This document shows, one piece after another, positions 1 through 13,853 of a stretch of DNA of 64,000 bases. The stretch is from Chondrilla cf. caribensis (Eukaryota > Porifera > Demospongiae > Chondrillida > Chondrillidae). Positions within the stretch are counted from its first letter, which is position 1; each line of letters opens with the position of its first letter. A program made the translations under genes and the position numbers. The stretch covers positions 2,232,820 to 2,296,819 of the forward strand of contig OZ026568.1 of the NCBI GenBank assembly GCA_964020155.1, read 5' to 3'. The notes beneath the pieces were generated by a model. It did not search any database. It was not told the origin of the DNA and worked only from the letters and a program-made list of their open reading frames with translations.

Positions 1-3000
1 CTTCAAACTCAATCCCTCAAGACTTCCTGGGTTTAAAGCAACCTTTTTGCAGTCTCTGGTGTCTTCAGAACTCTTCTGTGCTCAAGGTAATAAATGTCAT
101 ACTCCTATAGTAGGTGAAAATTTTCTAATAAGTATTGTACCTGTAATATTAGTGATACCTAATCTTTGTTAGGTACATGCCAGATATAATTTAGTTAGGA
201 AGCAATATATTGAGTGTTATATGTTGTTTGGCAATAATTGATTACTCCCTTAATTAAAATTGGAGCATATAAGTAACACAGTCAGAAATATACCCCTGTG
301 TGTCAGGTATGTACTATAGTTTGTTAGCCCCTATATTGTTTTCATTTCGACTTCCGGTATGTATGTAACACTCGTCCGATATATATATAATATGTGTTCC
401 TACGCATAACCGCAACAATGAATTTATTACCGAGCGTTAGCGAGGTAATTGTTTCCGTTCGTTAGGGGAGTCCGATCAAGGTCGCCCACGCTCTTAATTG
501 TAGTGGCCGCCAATATTGTTGGATTTAGGTCATTTTTTGGTTTCTTTGAACGCAAATCGTTCGTCAATCGAAGCGTTCAGCACTAAGTCGCCCAACCGAT
601 GGTAATGGGGCACCGTTGCAGCATATGTTGCAATGGCAAACTTAGACAAAGGTTCACACAAGATCCGTTGAAAGAGCACTTACTTTTTGATTCCTCCCAT
701 GGACAAATTTCGGACTGCATCGCTACCAAGCACCTTAAGACAATTCTAATAGCAATTGTCAACTTTTTTGCATAGCGATTTTTCTATTTCCATCGCCGGA
801 GAGCAGGGTTCGCCAATCCGTCGTTCGGGACACCAAATGGTCGGCCATCATAACATCCATTTTGGAAGACATTTTTAGATGATGTCACTGAACTATGAAA
901 TATTATAGATCTTGATATGCAAGATCTATTTGCGAGGTTCTGAACTTTGTTCAAAACTAGTGTTATAATTTATATTACGCGAAATAAAGATGGCCGATTT
1001 CGAACGCCAACAATTAGAAATTGGGCTAGAATTCGTGCGCCAAAGCTTCACCGAGCGTAATAACTTCAGCGAAGGTTCTTCCGAACCTAAGAAAGACCTC
1101 CAAGTAATTCGAGTGCGGGGGCGGCAGCCCCACGAGTTTTTGAACTCGAATTACTTGTTTGAAGTTGAGTGATAATACCCTACATCAGTATACATACGTG
1201 TACTCACATCCCTAGAAGTGATATAATGTATATTTGTACAGTATGTGCTACAATATGTATACCACCCATACCAACCAGACTTATCCTCAACTGTCTGTGA
1301 TGAATTTTCCCGCTTACATCCAGAGTCTCGATTGGTACTGTTACCAGCAGTTCTCAGACAGCTGAAGGTGCACATATTGAGTATGGACGACCAGTTACGA
1401 TTGTGCCTGGATGTTTTGCAGGAAGTCATCTCAATCGTTTATAAGCAACGTCCAGTGAGTACAAATTATACTTGACTAGTTAGCAGATCTCTCCGTCTAA
1501 CCTCTCGGTACTTTTGTACATATTTTTTATGTAGGAAAATGCTAAAGAGGAAGTTCAAATCCTAGTTGTACACATATTGCAAACTTTGTATACCGTGTAC
1601 AAGAACATGAAAGAAGAAGCTGACAAAATGAAGGAACAGAGAACACCCTTCAGGCTTGTTAGTGCTAAGTGCTTTGTTATAATATTAGTTTCGATCCCAT
1701 TGACCTCAGCTGCTTCCTAAACCATCTGCTGAATGAGCTGTGGTAAACATAGGAAAGTCAGCACAATGAAAAGAAAATGATCTACCAGATAGTGTGATAT
1801 AATTTCCAAAGACAATTTCTTGATTTACCTCTCAAACAAGCATTTCGCGGTATTAATTTCGCAATTTGCTTGTTGATATTTTGTATTTGTGTTTTGATAT
1901 TTTCACTTGTAATGATTTTATGAATAAGTTTTTGCAAATTGGGTAAATTGCAAAAGCACAGAATTTTAACCTCACAAAATTTCCCACTACAGAGTCATGT
2001 ACAAATGATACATACACCATGGCACTTGATGGTGCTTGTCATTTATCACACCAGTGAAGCAAGTTTAATAAATGACATGAAATCACACTTGCTCAATTTT
2101 GACTAATGTTTCTATGATTGCTGCTTTCAAAGGCTGTTGATGGGAATACCAATGTCTTGATTAGGTGTATATTAATACAATCGATTAACCTGAACTCTGT
2201 CTTCTAACTTTACAGCTATTACATGGTGTTTTACTCAACACGTGATTCCAATTAATATTCCAATTATAATAATTTCACCATGGATGTTAATACCTACATC
2301 TGTACCGGTTGTTCTCTGTTAGGCTTCTGTGGTTGTATGTCTTTTGGGTATTTTGCAATTGATGGCAGAGGCTCATTTCAGATGGTGCATCAACATAGAT
2401 GACAAAATGATGTCGGAACAAAAATTTGAGGTACGTAAAACCTATGCTGTATAACCTATGCTTTGTATGTAAATGCCTTTTGAAGTAATGATCAACTACC
2501 TCATATCTCGATGTGTTAGTTGTCAATGCATCTTGCAGAACACTCTGTTGATATTGCTGAATGCTGGTATTTACTGAACTAATGATTTTAATGCCTCAAA
2601 TTAGCCTTAATAAAGTGTAATTATACGGATGCAATGTTATCAATGAGCTGTGTAATGTGTACAGCACATAGCATGTGTAGTTAGTATGGTGAGTGTGGAA
2701 AGGTACTTGGTTTAATATTATGTATTATGATGGGCAATATCAAAATGGAATATTTATTGTGTAAAAATTGTACATTCCATTCTAAGCATAAGGTGCTAAA
2801 TATGTACCTTGTATATTATGTTTATTCCTTTTATCTCTTCACTGACAAATGTCACAAACAATTCAATTTTTAATAAATGTTTTTTTTCCTCATTTTAGAA
2901 CTTCATCCATCAGAGCTTTTACATATTCCACGATATGACGGACAGAACACTATTTCCACTGGACTGGAGTGTCATGTTCCTTCTCATGAATAGGTTCTTA

Positions 3001-6000
3001 CGATACATGTCTAGATTTCCACTGGTGACCTGTAGTGTATGCTTCAAAATTTGAATCTGTGCTGCCTTGTCCACTGTGTGTAGCATCCTGACCAACACTA
3101 CTCAACACATCATGGACCTCATCAGTGCTGACATGCTCGGTTCCAAAGATGGTCAAGGGTCCATGTCATTCAATCACAGTGTAAGTACATCAAATTGTAT
3201 GCAAAATCCACCAAAGATGACTGCAAAGTACTGCTGGTTGATATCCACTTGAGGGGTATTCAACAAACTAGTCACCATCGAAAACCCGATACAACTAAAT
3301 ACCACAATATTCCCTTGCTTAGATCTTCTACTACTATTGCTTGCTCACACAATTAGACATCTCTTTGTAGACTTGAACAGAATAGTGGCTTCACATGGCT
3401 AATGTCTAGGTATGCAACAGCAAGATAGAGTGGTAATTGACTTTATCACTGCTGTAGCACACCTTAGACAGGTTAGAACAATAACACATAGTGTCAGATG
3501 TCATGATAATAATATTATATCATGTACAATATCTTGAATCTGTTCCAGCATACACACATTATTATATCGATATCTTTCAGATATCATGAATTACTACAAA
3601 TATTGTTAGATTGCACAATGCTTTCATATTCATATTCATTTTGGTTTCCCTTCTCTGTTTTGTGCAGTTGTGGAGGAATTTTTTCCAGTTTGCAGTTTCG
3701 TTTTGTGTCCAAGAGTCCCTTCAGCTGGAGAAGTTTACTGAGGCAAAATGCACCAGAGTGTTGGGCTGGTCAGTTTAGGAATTTTCATAGACACTTCCTA
3801 CCTAATATAGCCTACGTACTACATATCTGGACCAACTTCAATTATGCATTTCCTGTAATATTGTACCTCACGTACAGGTATGGAGATATGAGAGTGGTTA
3901 TGAATGACCTTATGGTTACCTACTGGAAGCAACTGGGTGAGTATATTATACGTACGTATTCAATTTTGAGGTGAATACTGCATGTACTGTATGTACATGT
4001 ATCTTGATATGTAACATGTTGTGTATGAGAATCAATAGTGTTTTCATCCGTGATTTGAACACCCTCCCTTTGAATCCCTTTGAAGTCAACACACTTGTAT
4101 GTATGTTTATAAACACGTTCCTAGCATTATGTGTTTTTGTGGCTTCAGGTGTCCTGCGAATTCGTTTCATACCAGAAATGGTTGGACCATTCCTTCAAGT
4201 CAGTTTGTTGCCACATCCAGGTACGTATGTAGGTGGGGTGCACATTGTGTGACGTACGTACTGTACATAGTGGAAGGTGTTCATCTCATTCATAATTCCT
4301 ACATGTCGTATACTTTGTGCTCAGGTTTGAGAAAGAGAACAATTCCACTTTTTTATGATATGATGGATATTTATCGCAAAGATGGATTTCATGTTGTGAG
4401 CAAAAGTGTTCTCAATGGTTGAGTTGGGCCCATTAGAGTATTATGAGTGTGCTTTGTCATTCAGCTTGAATTGGAAATGACAGAGAAACTGGACACCTTC
4501 ATCACAAGAGGACATGGTGACATAGAATTCAAGAAGTCACTGGAAGAATTGTATGTTGCATTACCATGTCTTGTATGTACTTTGCACATATATATGTATT
4601 AAATTATATTATGTTACACTAAGTACTGCTACAGTTTATATGTACGTATCTAGGTATACGTTTCATGCATGTCTGTATGCATGGTACCATAATATTATTA
4701 TTGTAATAGTTTAAGTGTATGTTGCATGTGTATGGTTAAAGTCGGGCATGACATTTTCACAGAGGGGACGTACATTTCATAATATGTCCAACTTTTCATG
4801 TATCCTTGTCTTAACGAGTAATCATTAATATTATAGATGTTAAGAATGCATCAGCTACATAATTGTTTGGAACTTTGTACGTACATTAGTTTGGGCTTAT
4901 ACAGTTCGTTATAAAATTACTGTATGATGGCGATCTATCTATGTCAATAAATGCCATGTATCCAACTGTGTGTAATTGCTGTAAATTATGTGGCAACTAT
5001 TGCTAGATTATTAGTAGGTACATGAATTGTACAGTTCTATGATGTTTGGATTGTACAGTTAACTAAAGGTTGTTTCCTTGACATAGGCTGATAAAACGCT
5101 GCAAAGAAAACAAAGACATGGTAGCTCGTGGAGGGCTGGACTTCATTATGAGTCTATCCAAGCTGTTGGACAGACTTTTTGATTTCAGAAGTATAGCCGT
5201 CGTGGAGCATGAAGTGAACAATGATCTCAGAATGCACGTAATGTTCAATTTACTGGTAAGCCTGTTTTCCTCAATTCAAATACATTTGTGTTAGATACAT
5301 GTAGCTGCAACTTCATTTGTGATGATGTTTTCCTTAGAACTTTTACAAAGAGATGGGCAGAGAAGAAATGTACATAAGGTTTGTACCTTGGTCGTAGTCA
5401 TCATTTTGGGTTGTGCAACAAAGGTGAAATGGTTAATTACATACACTCTTTGTTGTGTTCGATCCGGTCAGGTACATCTATCGCCTGGCTGAGATGCAGA
5501 AGGCCAGTGGCAGCTATGTAGAAGCAGCTTTCACGCTCTTGTTGCATGCAAGGTTGTTGCAAGTGAGTATTGTGTTTGTTTATTAGTGTGGAAGCGTTTT
5601 CAATTAACTTCAAAGGAGCTGATAGCTCTAATCCCCATGTACTGGAAGTGACATTTATTACCAGGGTATGTCAGGCAATAGCCCACTTCCTCACAACAAT
5701 TCTGTACCTGTTTTTTGCTACATACTTCGGTGCTTATGCAATTAGCTGTTTGCATGAGAGATCGTTCTTATCCACTGAGTCTGTCGTATCAAACACAAGA
5801 GAATAAATTAAATTAGGTGGATAACAACAGATCTTGATATGTACATAACAACTGCAACAGCAGGTGAAAAGAGATCCTATAAACTTTCATCTTAAGCAGC
5901 AGGAAAACAATATTGTTTCATATCACAGAGAAAGCAGTAACTTAGTTGTACATGTGTATCAATATTGGGATAATTGTAGCCAGGAAATGTTATATTCTTC

Positions 6001-9000
6001 CTACTTATTGTAATCAGCTGTTTGATACCTTCCTTATCCACTGTATTAACATGTTATGTTGGCGGATGAAAAGGTAAAGTGTGCTCACATCCACAATGTT
6101 TCCTTTTCATCCTCTCTATCAATTATCACCTTATTACTGCTACTGCTGTAGCATGAAGCCAGACAGGCATTACAGTGCATGAATACACATACGTATGTAA
6201 ATGTAATTGTATCCTGGTTGAGGGGTAGATCAAAGGAAAACTGTGTGTACATAAGTCTTGTAGCACAGGTCACTGGACAGGTTTCATTGTTAGGATTAAT
6301 TGAGTGAGAACAAGGCAGGAAATTAGTAAACACATTTCTATTGCATATAATACATATACTATATTGAACTATGTGTATATTTGGAGTATGAGTTGTCTAT
6401 CATTCACTGAACCAGGATAGTTGTGTCCTGTCTAAGTTGCTGCAGCAGATAAAGTGCTGCAGCACACTGGGCATGATATACGTAACTAATACATACGTAC
6501 CTGTACTCTGTTGATTCTAATCACCATCTCGTGTTTTTTTGTAGTGGACCAATGACAAAATGAGTCCAGAAGGACCTTATCCTCAGCAGACCAGTGCTCA
6601 GAGAAAAAATGCTTTATTCAACAGCATCACTGACCTTTTTGACAAAGGAAAGGTTCGAACTGTCCCCACAACTGTTCCATGTGTTCTTGTATATGTGTAT
6701 ACTGTACATACTGTACATACATACGTGCAGTAGGTAAATATGTATACTATGTATGGCCATATGCAAAGTTTGTATCGCAAAACGCTCAGTTACACAAATA
6801 TAATTATAGTTATGTACAAAGGTATGGGTTCCCATGTTTGTATGTATTAAATTCAGGACAAGTGTGTACGCTAGTGTACATTACATGTGTATCATATGCA
6901 TGTTGCCTTGTTTATTAAACTCGTTCAGTAATGTACACACACTGTAATCTACTCCAATCATTCCTACAACAAATGTATTCACCTTACACAATGTGTACAT
7001 TGGTATAATATGTATAATCTTACAAGCATGGCACAAATGTGATATGTTTTATGACTTCAATACTTTCCAGTTGTGGGAGTGTGGAATCGAACAGTGCAGA
7101 GAGCTCATTGCACACGAAGTGAACACTTATGACTACTCTAGGCTGTCAGAATTACATGTAAGTGTAATGTGTGTACATGTGGTATGTTGCATGGGCAGAT
7201 CAAAGTGCAAAGTGAGCAAATATCTGTGCTGTTTACACACCATCCTTTTCTATTCTCCCCGTGCTAGGTAAATGTTACTAAAATTTGTCAATTAACTACC
7301 CAGGAGCTCATTGTTCAGCTACGTATAATTACAGTGCTGTGTGATTATTAGTATGCAGTTGTATTATTTTATATGGAAATGTACCATGTAACAACTAAAG
7401 TACATACATACCTCTGGTAGATCTATAGTATAATTATTATACACACATTTCAGCTCAGCCCTACTAGTGGTACTTCAGCTATTATGTAATTGCTGATTTC
7501 CATTTTCTTTGAACAATGAACTTGTAAGTATTTAACAATTACGTGTGTTGTGTTTGTACCCACTTGTTGTAGATGAGAATGTCAAAGCTCTATGATAAGA
7601 TTATCACAGAAATCAGAGCAGACTCACAGTATTTCAGAGTTTGTTTCTATGGAGGATTCCCTCCTTTCTTCAAAGTTAGTCATCATGGCATGTCCGTGTG
7701 TGTACAAACGTGCACATTGCACATTCATGACATTCTACACTTTTGCAGGATAAAATCTTTATTTTCAGAGGCTTGGAGTATGAACAATTGGCCAGTTTCA
7801 ATGAGCGTCTTAGCACCATCTTTCCAAGGGCTAAGGTAGTGTTACTTCTGCATTTTAGAGCCTATGTTGAATAGTATTGTGTAAAAATTCATTTGTTCCT
7901 CGATTTGCTTCAATTATCATTCTAATTAGTGCCTATGAGTTTTATGTAAGTACCCTTCTTTTGTATGCCAGTGTCTTATTGTTTGTACTGTTGACATCTG
8001 TCTTAAATTTACTCTACATTTCCTAGTGATAAAGTAAACAGTACTTCTTCTATAGTTCAATATTCACTGTTGTGTATTATAATATCAGTTATGCAATATA
8101 TACTGTGCTATATTTTGTGTTATATTACATTTTGTCTGATTCAGTTCATGAAATCCCTCGATCCTCCTGATGGCACAATCAGGCAGTCACCAGATCAATG
8201 TATCCTAAACTTTTTCAGTATGTCATGATTGCTGCTATCCATAAATTGATGTTGTCCATACTTCAACACTTACACCTTATCTATTCTTGTGTCCAAGTAC
8301 TTTAAGGCTACAATTTTTTTTGTCAGACAACATTCAGCAGATATAGGTTTTAGTGATTTCTACATTAGTTTTGGTGCCAGTGGTATTATTTTTGCAGATT
8401 TGAAGTTACTTACTAGATTTGCTAAAATTTGTAGCCTTAAGTTACATATACACATATATTATTGTCGGTAATTACTTACAACTTAAATTTATTTTCATTT
8501 GTCTTTTAATGAATTGTGTATTCTTGTTTTGTATGCTGAATGTCCTTAACTGAGCTCTCAGATCTCCAGTGTTGTGTGGTAACACCATTACCAGAAGGCT
8601 TGGAAAAGTTCGAGGGGAAGCATATCAATGAGCAAATTGTCAAGTGAGTACTCATTTTCATTCTGTAACTGAAATCAGAAGTATGTATGTACTTGCATGA
8701 TTGATATGCAGATTTTATCGGTCGAACAATGTGAAGAAGTTTCTCTTGAAAAGAGGACTCCATAAAGGACCTAAGGATAAGAAAAATGAATTTGTGGTAT
8801 GTTGTCCACCCACCAACTTCCACTTGCGTATCTGGTCTATTATTGATGCAAGTTCCTTAATCTCTTTTGCTATAGTCTCTCTTTCTGGAGTGCACCACTT
8901 ACACTACTGCTGAGTCCTTTCCGGGGATTATGAGGTGGTTTGAAGTTGTTGTCACCGATGTGGTGAGTAACTGTCAATACCTTGATATTGAAATGAATAT

Positions 9001-10487
9001 TGGATTGTACATATGTACGAGCTACTCTCAGTATTTGTCTGTTAATTGCAGACTGAATTGAACCCTGTTGAAAATGGCATTGAAACTGTTAAAGAGAATG
9101 CAACAGCTCTTCAGGGATTAATTAAGAGATTGGAGAGTGATGGCACTGCCAGCAGCAATCCACTCACCATGAAGCTCCAGGGAATTTTAGATGCAGCTGT
9201 TGCTGGAGGCTTGAAAAACTATGAAGTATGGTCCATGGATTATTTCAGTATGGTTTCTTTAGCCTTCACATAGCTCTTTCGACTGTCAATAGATCTTCTT
9301 CACTGAGGAATACCAAAGAAACCACCCCGATTATGTTAAAAGTACTGAGATATTGAAGGAGAAGATGATTGCTTTGGTAAGTTGATGGTGATAGTGTAAT
9401 ATTCCCAAACTACCTTGTAATATCTCCGTCCTCCGTGAGATATAATGTTTTCTAAATCTCTGTACATTCGTAAAGCATAGAATTACCCTGTTGAAACATA
9501 TTTGTATATCAATTTACTTATGTTGTAGAATTTTTACACAGGTACGGACATAAATATCATGAATTTGTTTTTTGAAACCATGTCTTGTCCCTGTCAGTCA
9601 TGTATATTTCATTAATATCTCTCCAATCATAAATAATGCACATGTATGTACATACATACATACATTAGTAATATCTAAACTATAATATATACAGTAGTGA
9701 TTGTAAGTGATGATACCAAAGCTTAATTGCGGGACACTCCCAAGTGCTCTCGTGTGCTCATGTGCGCTCGTACGTGTACCCTTTGTTCTTGAAGGCACTA
9801 ATTGTAGTCGAGGTGATTCATATCATGTTTTAACTGTATGAGCTTTGGTGCTACATTGATCACTGTTTCAATCTTGAACAGAGAATTTAGACTGCAAATC
9901 GCTTTGAAATTTATCAAGGTTAATTGGCTCGATATAGGTATGATAGCTTCCTAGGAAACATGTTAGTCATTCTCTTGAACATTGGTCCAAGAATATTTAC
10001 CTACTTTGATAATGCGCGATGTTCTTTACGAGCAAAGATTTTCCTCTGAACCTTGATTGGCGTCTTAGTGCTTCGGCCATCTTTGCACAGGTCAACACTG
10101 TTGTAGCTATACCATTTTCACACAAAATTCAAAGGATTTTGCTGGGTGTTATGCCTTTCGTTTTTCAAGAAACTATTCTTTGGCTCAAGTAGGCATCTTT
10201 CACACATTCAAATTGAGCTATGACTACACAGTTCCTATCTGTGATCTTTCATATGCTATCAGTCATGTCACTTTGTTAGTGTTAATAAGTGTTAATGTGA
10301 TACAAAGTTGTGATAATGAGCATCAAGCACATGCAAGGCAAGGTACTTGTAAGCTGGTAGGGTTACTACTTTCAATCACCACTGTATGTAGGTGATGAGA
10401 TATCATTCACATAGATTCAGGTTCTGAGTGACCTCTTCAGGAAAAAATTAATAGCTATTAACATTGATTAGTGACATTGAGAAAGAG

Positions 10488-10540
<53 letters not shown>

Positions 10541-13189
10541 ATGTGTGTGACAGAAAGGTTGCAGCTACTCATGTGCAGTGAAATAATTACTTACATGACT
10601 AATCCTTACATGTGATGAATGATACATTCGAAAAAAGTGATGGTTATAATTAGAATCCCCCTTTAAACCTTAGTGCAAGGTTTGTGGACGAGGTTTGAAG
10701 CTACACGGCCGTGTTTGTACAACTGCCATGAGAAAACTTCACGAGCACATGGAAATCAAATATGATGAATTCAAGAAGAAGTATGGAAGTCAGGGTGATG
10801 TCAGTTACTATCTGTTCTGGATTATGTGGTGTCTTTGATGATGTATACTTTTGAATTTAATTCACAGGAGGATCCTTATGAACCTTTGAAGCAGGGTCAA
10901 AGTTCCCTACCACCTGGTCCACCGCGTACACCAGATTCTATTCCACCCTCTTTACCGCTTAGCAGACCTGGGTCAGTGGTCCTTGATGATGCCTCCACCA
11001 AAAACAGCCCAGCAAGGTAAATCTACTTGCGATTACATGTTATGTGTTCACTCAAGGACTAATCTCTTCATTATCAATTTATAATTTTCTCGTGTACTTC
11101 TACAGTGAGAAACCCCCACCCATACCAACCAAGCAACGACCGAGATCAAGAGCTCAGACAATAGCTGTTTCTAATCAGAGGCCTATGACTCCTGATCTTT
11201 CTTCATCAGTATGTATCTAGAAAACAACTGGTGATATTCCTTTGACTTGTACTTACTGTGTCCCTTAGGTTCCTACTGATGTACCACTTTTCCGCCAAGG
11301 CACCATAAGTGGTGAGTACGACAAAAACATTATATAATTGTGTTCAGTACTGTAGTAACAAAATCTTCCATTTATACAGTTATACCTGTTCATCAGAATG
11401 GAAGTATCCCTGTAAGTTACATGTATCATGCACCGATGAAAATATGATGAAAATGAGTGATTGTTTTATATACATAGTACTGTAGATATTTATTGGAACA
11501 TGCAGACACCCCAGCTTCTACTACTTTGGTGTGTCCAATGATAAGGCTACTATGGCAATCCTAATCCCTTAGGGACTGTACATACTATTTTGTCTCCTTC
11601 TTGCTGCTCCCTGATGGTAATCATTAAAACATATTCAATTACTTTGATTTTAAGAATCAAAGCTTCTTTACTTTTGTCTGTCTTCTACACATGGTAAAAC
11701 CTTCACATTGGATCCTCTAGAAACTGTCTTCAAACATACAGTACATACGTAGATGTGGGTATGCAGTGAATACACAGTATGATGTCTTGTGTATATAGTT
11801 ATGAATATAACTGACAGGTGGCTACTAATTCATTGAGTACATCCCACACATGGCTATATGCTATGTAAAGACAATGCATACATACTGTAGTGTCAACAAG
11901 TGGTATTTGTAGTAGTTATACCCTGCTTTCGGCATGTCCTGTACGGATGTACCTACTAAGTGTTAGGAATAGGTTAGCCAAGGGTGCAGTATGTACCCCG
12001 TAGCCATTATTTATTTCCATGGGCTGGTATCATAGGAGGGTTTCAACGAAGAGCAGCAAGAAGGTCTGATAACACTGCAGTAATCGTCGTTCATTCGGTA
12101 TATTAAATGCTTTGAGGTTTGTTGTTTCAGCAAGTTTCCTCGTTCATTCAGTAAATGTTCTGAGGCTTGTTAGATTAATTAGCACCATTTACAAAATCTG
12201 GGGTACATCACAAATGTACTGTTGTCTGTACTTTTGTAGTTTATGGGAAACACCCTCACATCAGATACACATTCAAATAAATGTGGTATACAACACAAGT
12301 TCCTTCTATCGTAATACGACATAAGTGCATAAATACTTTGTGACTATAATATTCAGTGGAACCTCTTTATTAAGGACACTTTGGGACCTTAAGCTTAGTC
12401 CTTATTACAGAGGTTTCCTCAATTCAGAGGTCATTTAGTACACTACAGTACTACACTGAGTCGCAGAATGGTGTCCTTATTACAGAGGTCATTTAGTACA
12501 CTACAGTACTACACTGGGTCGCAGAATGGTGTCCTTATTACAGAGGTTCCCACATTTCCAAGGTTTGTAATAGAGGGGTCCCACTGTATTGGTACATATA
12601 GTAGTGTGACTGTTTATGGCTTGGTGCAATCACCTCATCCATTGCACATACCACAAATTGTTGTTATAACAGCTACCCTTTAGAACATTTATCCTACCTC
12701 AACAACGTGTCAGGAGCTTTATTATTTGAAGTCCAACGAACTGCATGGCTGAACCTCTACTAATGGGCATTCAATGATAGGGTCATACGTACCGTAAGCA
12801 GTGAATATTGTGAAATATCCTTGTAATGCATGTAGTAGCTGTAATTTGGTGTATCAGCAATGGACGAGTGAATCAAAGGAAACGTGCTGATTCATTTCTC
12901 TACAGTGTGTTCCCCGACAAGGTAGACTGAAATAATCTATTTTTAATGGTAAAGAAATGAGTTTTCCAAATCCTTTAGACTGTGGACAGTTTTTACAAAC
13001 AATAACATAAGATGTATTATGGTACATTCACTGGAATTCCTGTTTCTGCTATTCTTGCATTGGCAATAACTTCTACTCAGTACTTTGTGCACAATACTAA
13101 ATTGCTTGAATCCTTATCATTTGTCTTTTCTGCTCTGCTTTAAGGATGATGATGTCGATGAAATTCCACCGGATGACACTAACTTGTGA
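1..13189 (+). CDS. DOCK (DOCK1/2/5-like): DOCK-family guanine nucleotide exchange factor (DOCK1/2/5-like), 3' part of gene
   Basis: DOCK proteins activate Rac or Rap GTPases through a DHR-2 domain at the plasma membrane, usually with an ELMO partner. The gene is partial: the window opens inside a coding exon (1-86). Well-bounded exons with GT-AG junctions include about 1238-1455, 2323-2430, 4465-4551, 5088-5255, 5338-5380, 5471-5561, 6544-6650, 7071-7156, 7573-7674, 7750-7835, 9052-9225, 9292-9376, 10868-11016 and 11106-11208, with the stop at 13187-13189. Recognisable blocks are FIPEMVGPFLQ (4.17 kb), NFYKEMGREEMYIRYIYRL (5.34-5.5 kb), the helical repeat leading into DHR-2, and DHR-2 itself at about 7-10.8 kb (FRGLEYEQLASFNERL, ESFPGIMRWFEVV, GGLKNYE). 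The tail is proline-rich (LPPGPPRTP; EKPPPIPTKQRPRSR), as expected for SH3 binding in the DOCK1 subgroup, and ends in an acidic DDDVDEIPPDD. Exons in the 2.9-3.3 kb stretch are the least certain. Family assignment is firm; the paralogue is inferred. Confidence 0.9.
326..1157 (+). repeat. Hairpin-ended dispersed repeat, copy 1 (long form), in DOCK intron
   Basis: This copy starts near agcccctatattg and cttccggtatg and ends at a strong stem-loop (1101-1157). In the stem-loop CAAGTAATTCGAGT pairs with ACTCGAATTACTTG around a GGGGC/GCCCC inner stem. Related copies lie at 19411-19704, 32045-32269 and (inverted, interrupted) 57046-58643. All share gatggccgatttcgaac-like and gggctagaattcg-like blocks. 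Relative to the 57 kb copy, this one has about 540 extra bases between aatgaatttatt (about 430) and atttatattacgcg (about 970). A 60-codon ORF at 990-1172 is part of the repeat and not evidence of a gene. Class is unknown (MITE-like or Helitron-like). Confidence 0.75.
6204..6426. repeat. MITE with tatcctggtt termini (copy 1), in DOCK intron
   Basis: The termini atcctggtt (left) and aaccaggat (right) are inverted. The interior shares long blocks (gacaggtttcattgttaggatt; ctgcagcagataaa-like flank) with a second copy at 22301-22549. No coding capacity is seen. Confidence 0.6.
10491..10539. repeat. (TG)n microsatellite
   Basis: An uninterrupted gt dinucleotide run of about 49 bases in a DOCK intron. 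Confidence 0.95.
12354..12586. repeat. Pogo/Tigger-like MITE (copy 1)
   Basis: It begins cagtggaacctcttta and ends taga..ggtcccactg, an inverted repeat of the type found on pogo/Tigger-like mariner elements. Inside is a tandem duplication of roughly 66 bases (the block with catttagtacactacagtac occurs twice). It lies in the last large DOCK intron. A sister copy sits at 21280-21454. Confidence 0.65.
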
Positions 13190-13853
13190 ATTGTACTTAA
13201 GGAATGTTACCAAATTTCTAGGGTTTTATGTTTTGAGTGACAAGTAAATTTAATAATTATTTCATAATTACGATTGTGAATGACAGATATTGTGTGAACA
13301 TTTTCTAGACTTTCCAGCAATATCTTAATGCTATTATATTGTTATGTATCATATATAATGTAATTATTTTGTTTATCATATTATATATAATATTATTATA
13401 ATATTGAAATTTCGCTTATATTCATGATTGAAGTAATAATAATTATATATTACATCACACTAGGTTGCATATAATTATTATATTACATATACTTTCATAG
13501 AACTATGTATTATATATACAGATCAATATAAAAAATTATATAATATATAAACAAAATATTTGTGTTATAAAATTATTATAATATTATATATATATTGTAT
13601 CAGTAAATTAAAGAAATTCGAAGTTCATGATAAATTCTCTCTATTTTAACAATCTTAAGTTGTAGGTTAATTCCTACACATTATCCTGCATGTTAGATGA
13701 TGAATTATTGGATTATTTCTTTTATTGTATAACATTGTAAAAAATCAAAAGTACTGTTATTAATAATAATTCTAATGTAATGTATATACAATACATATTC
13801 ACCATAAAAATGACCAGGTAGTGATTACACACATTGCAGTTATGAACAATAAT
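13190..13853. other. AT-rich intergenic spacer between convergent DOCK and BLTP1 3' ends
   Basis: The stretch is almost pure A/T with many short palindromic tata/ataat runs. It must hold both 3' ends. I see no gene, and no single poly(A) signal stands out against the AT background. Confidence 0.6.

Noticed and set aside
990..1172. 60-codon ORF in the first DOCK intron
   Set aside because: It lies within the dispersed hairpin-ended repeat; other copies do not preserve the frame.
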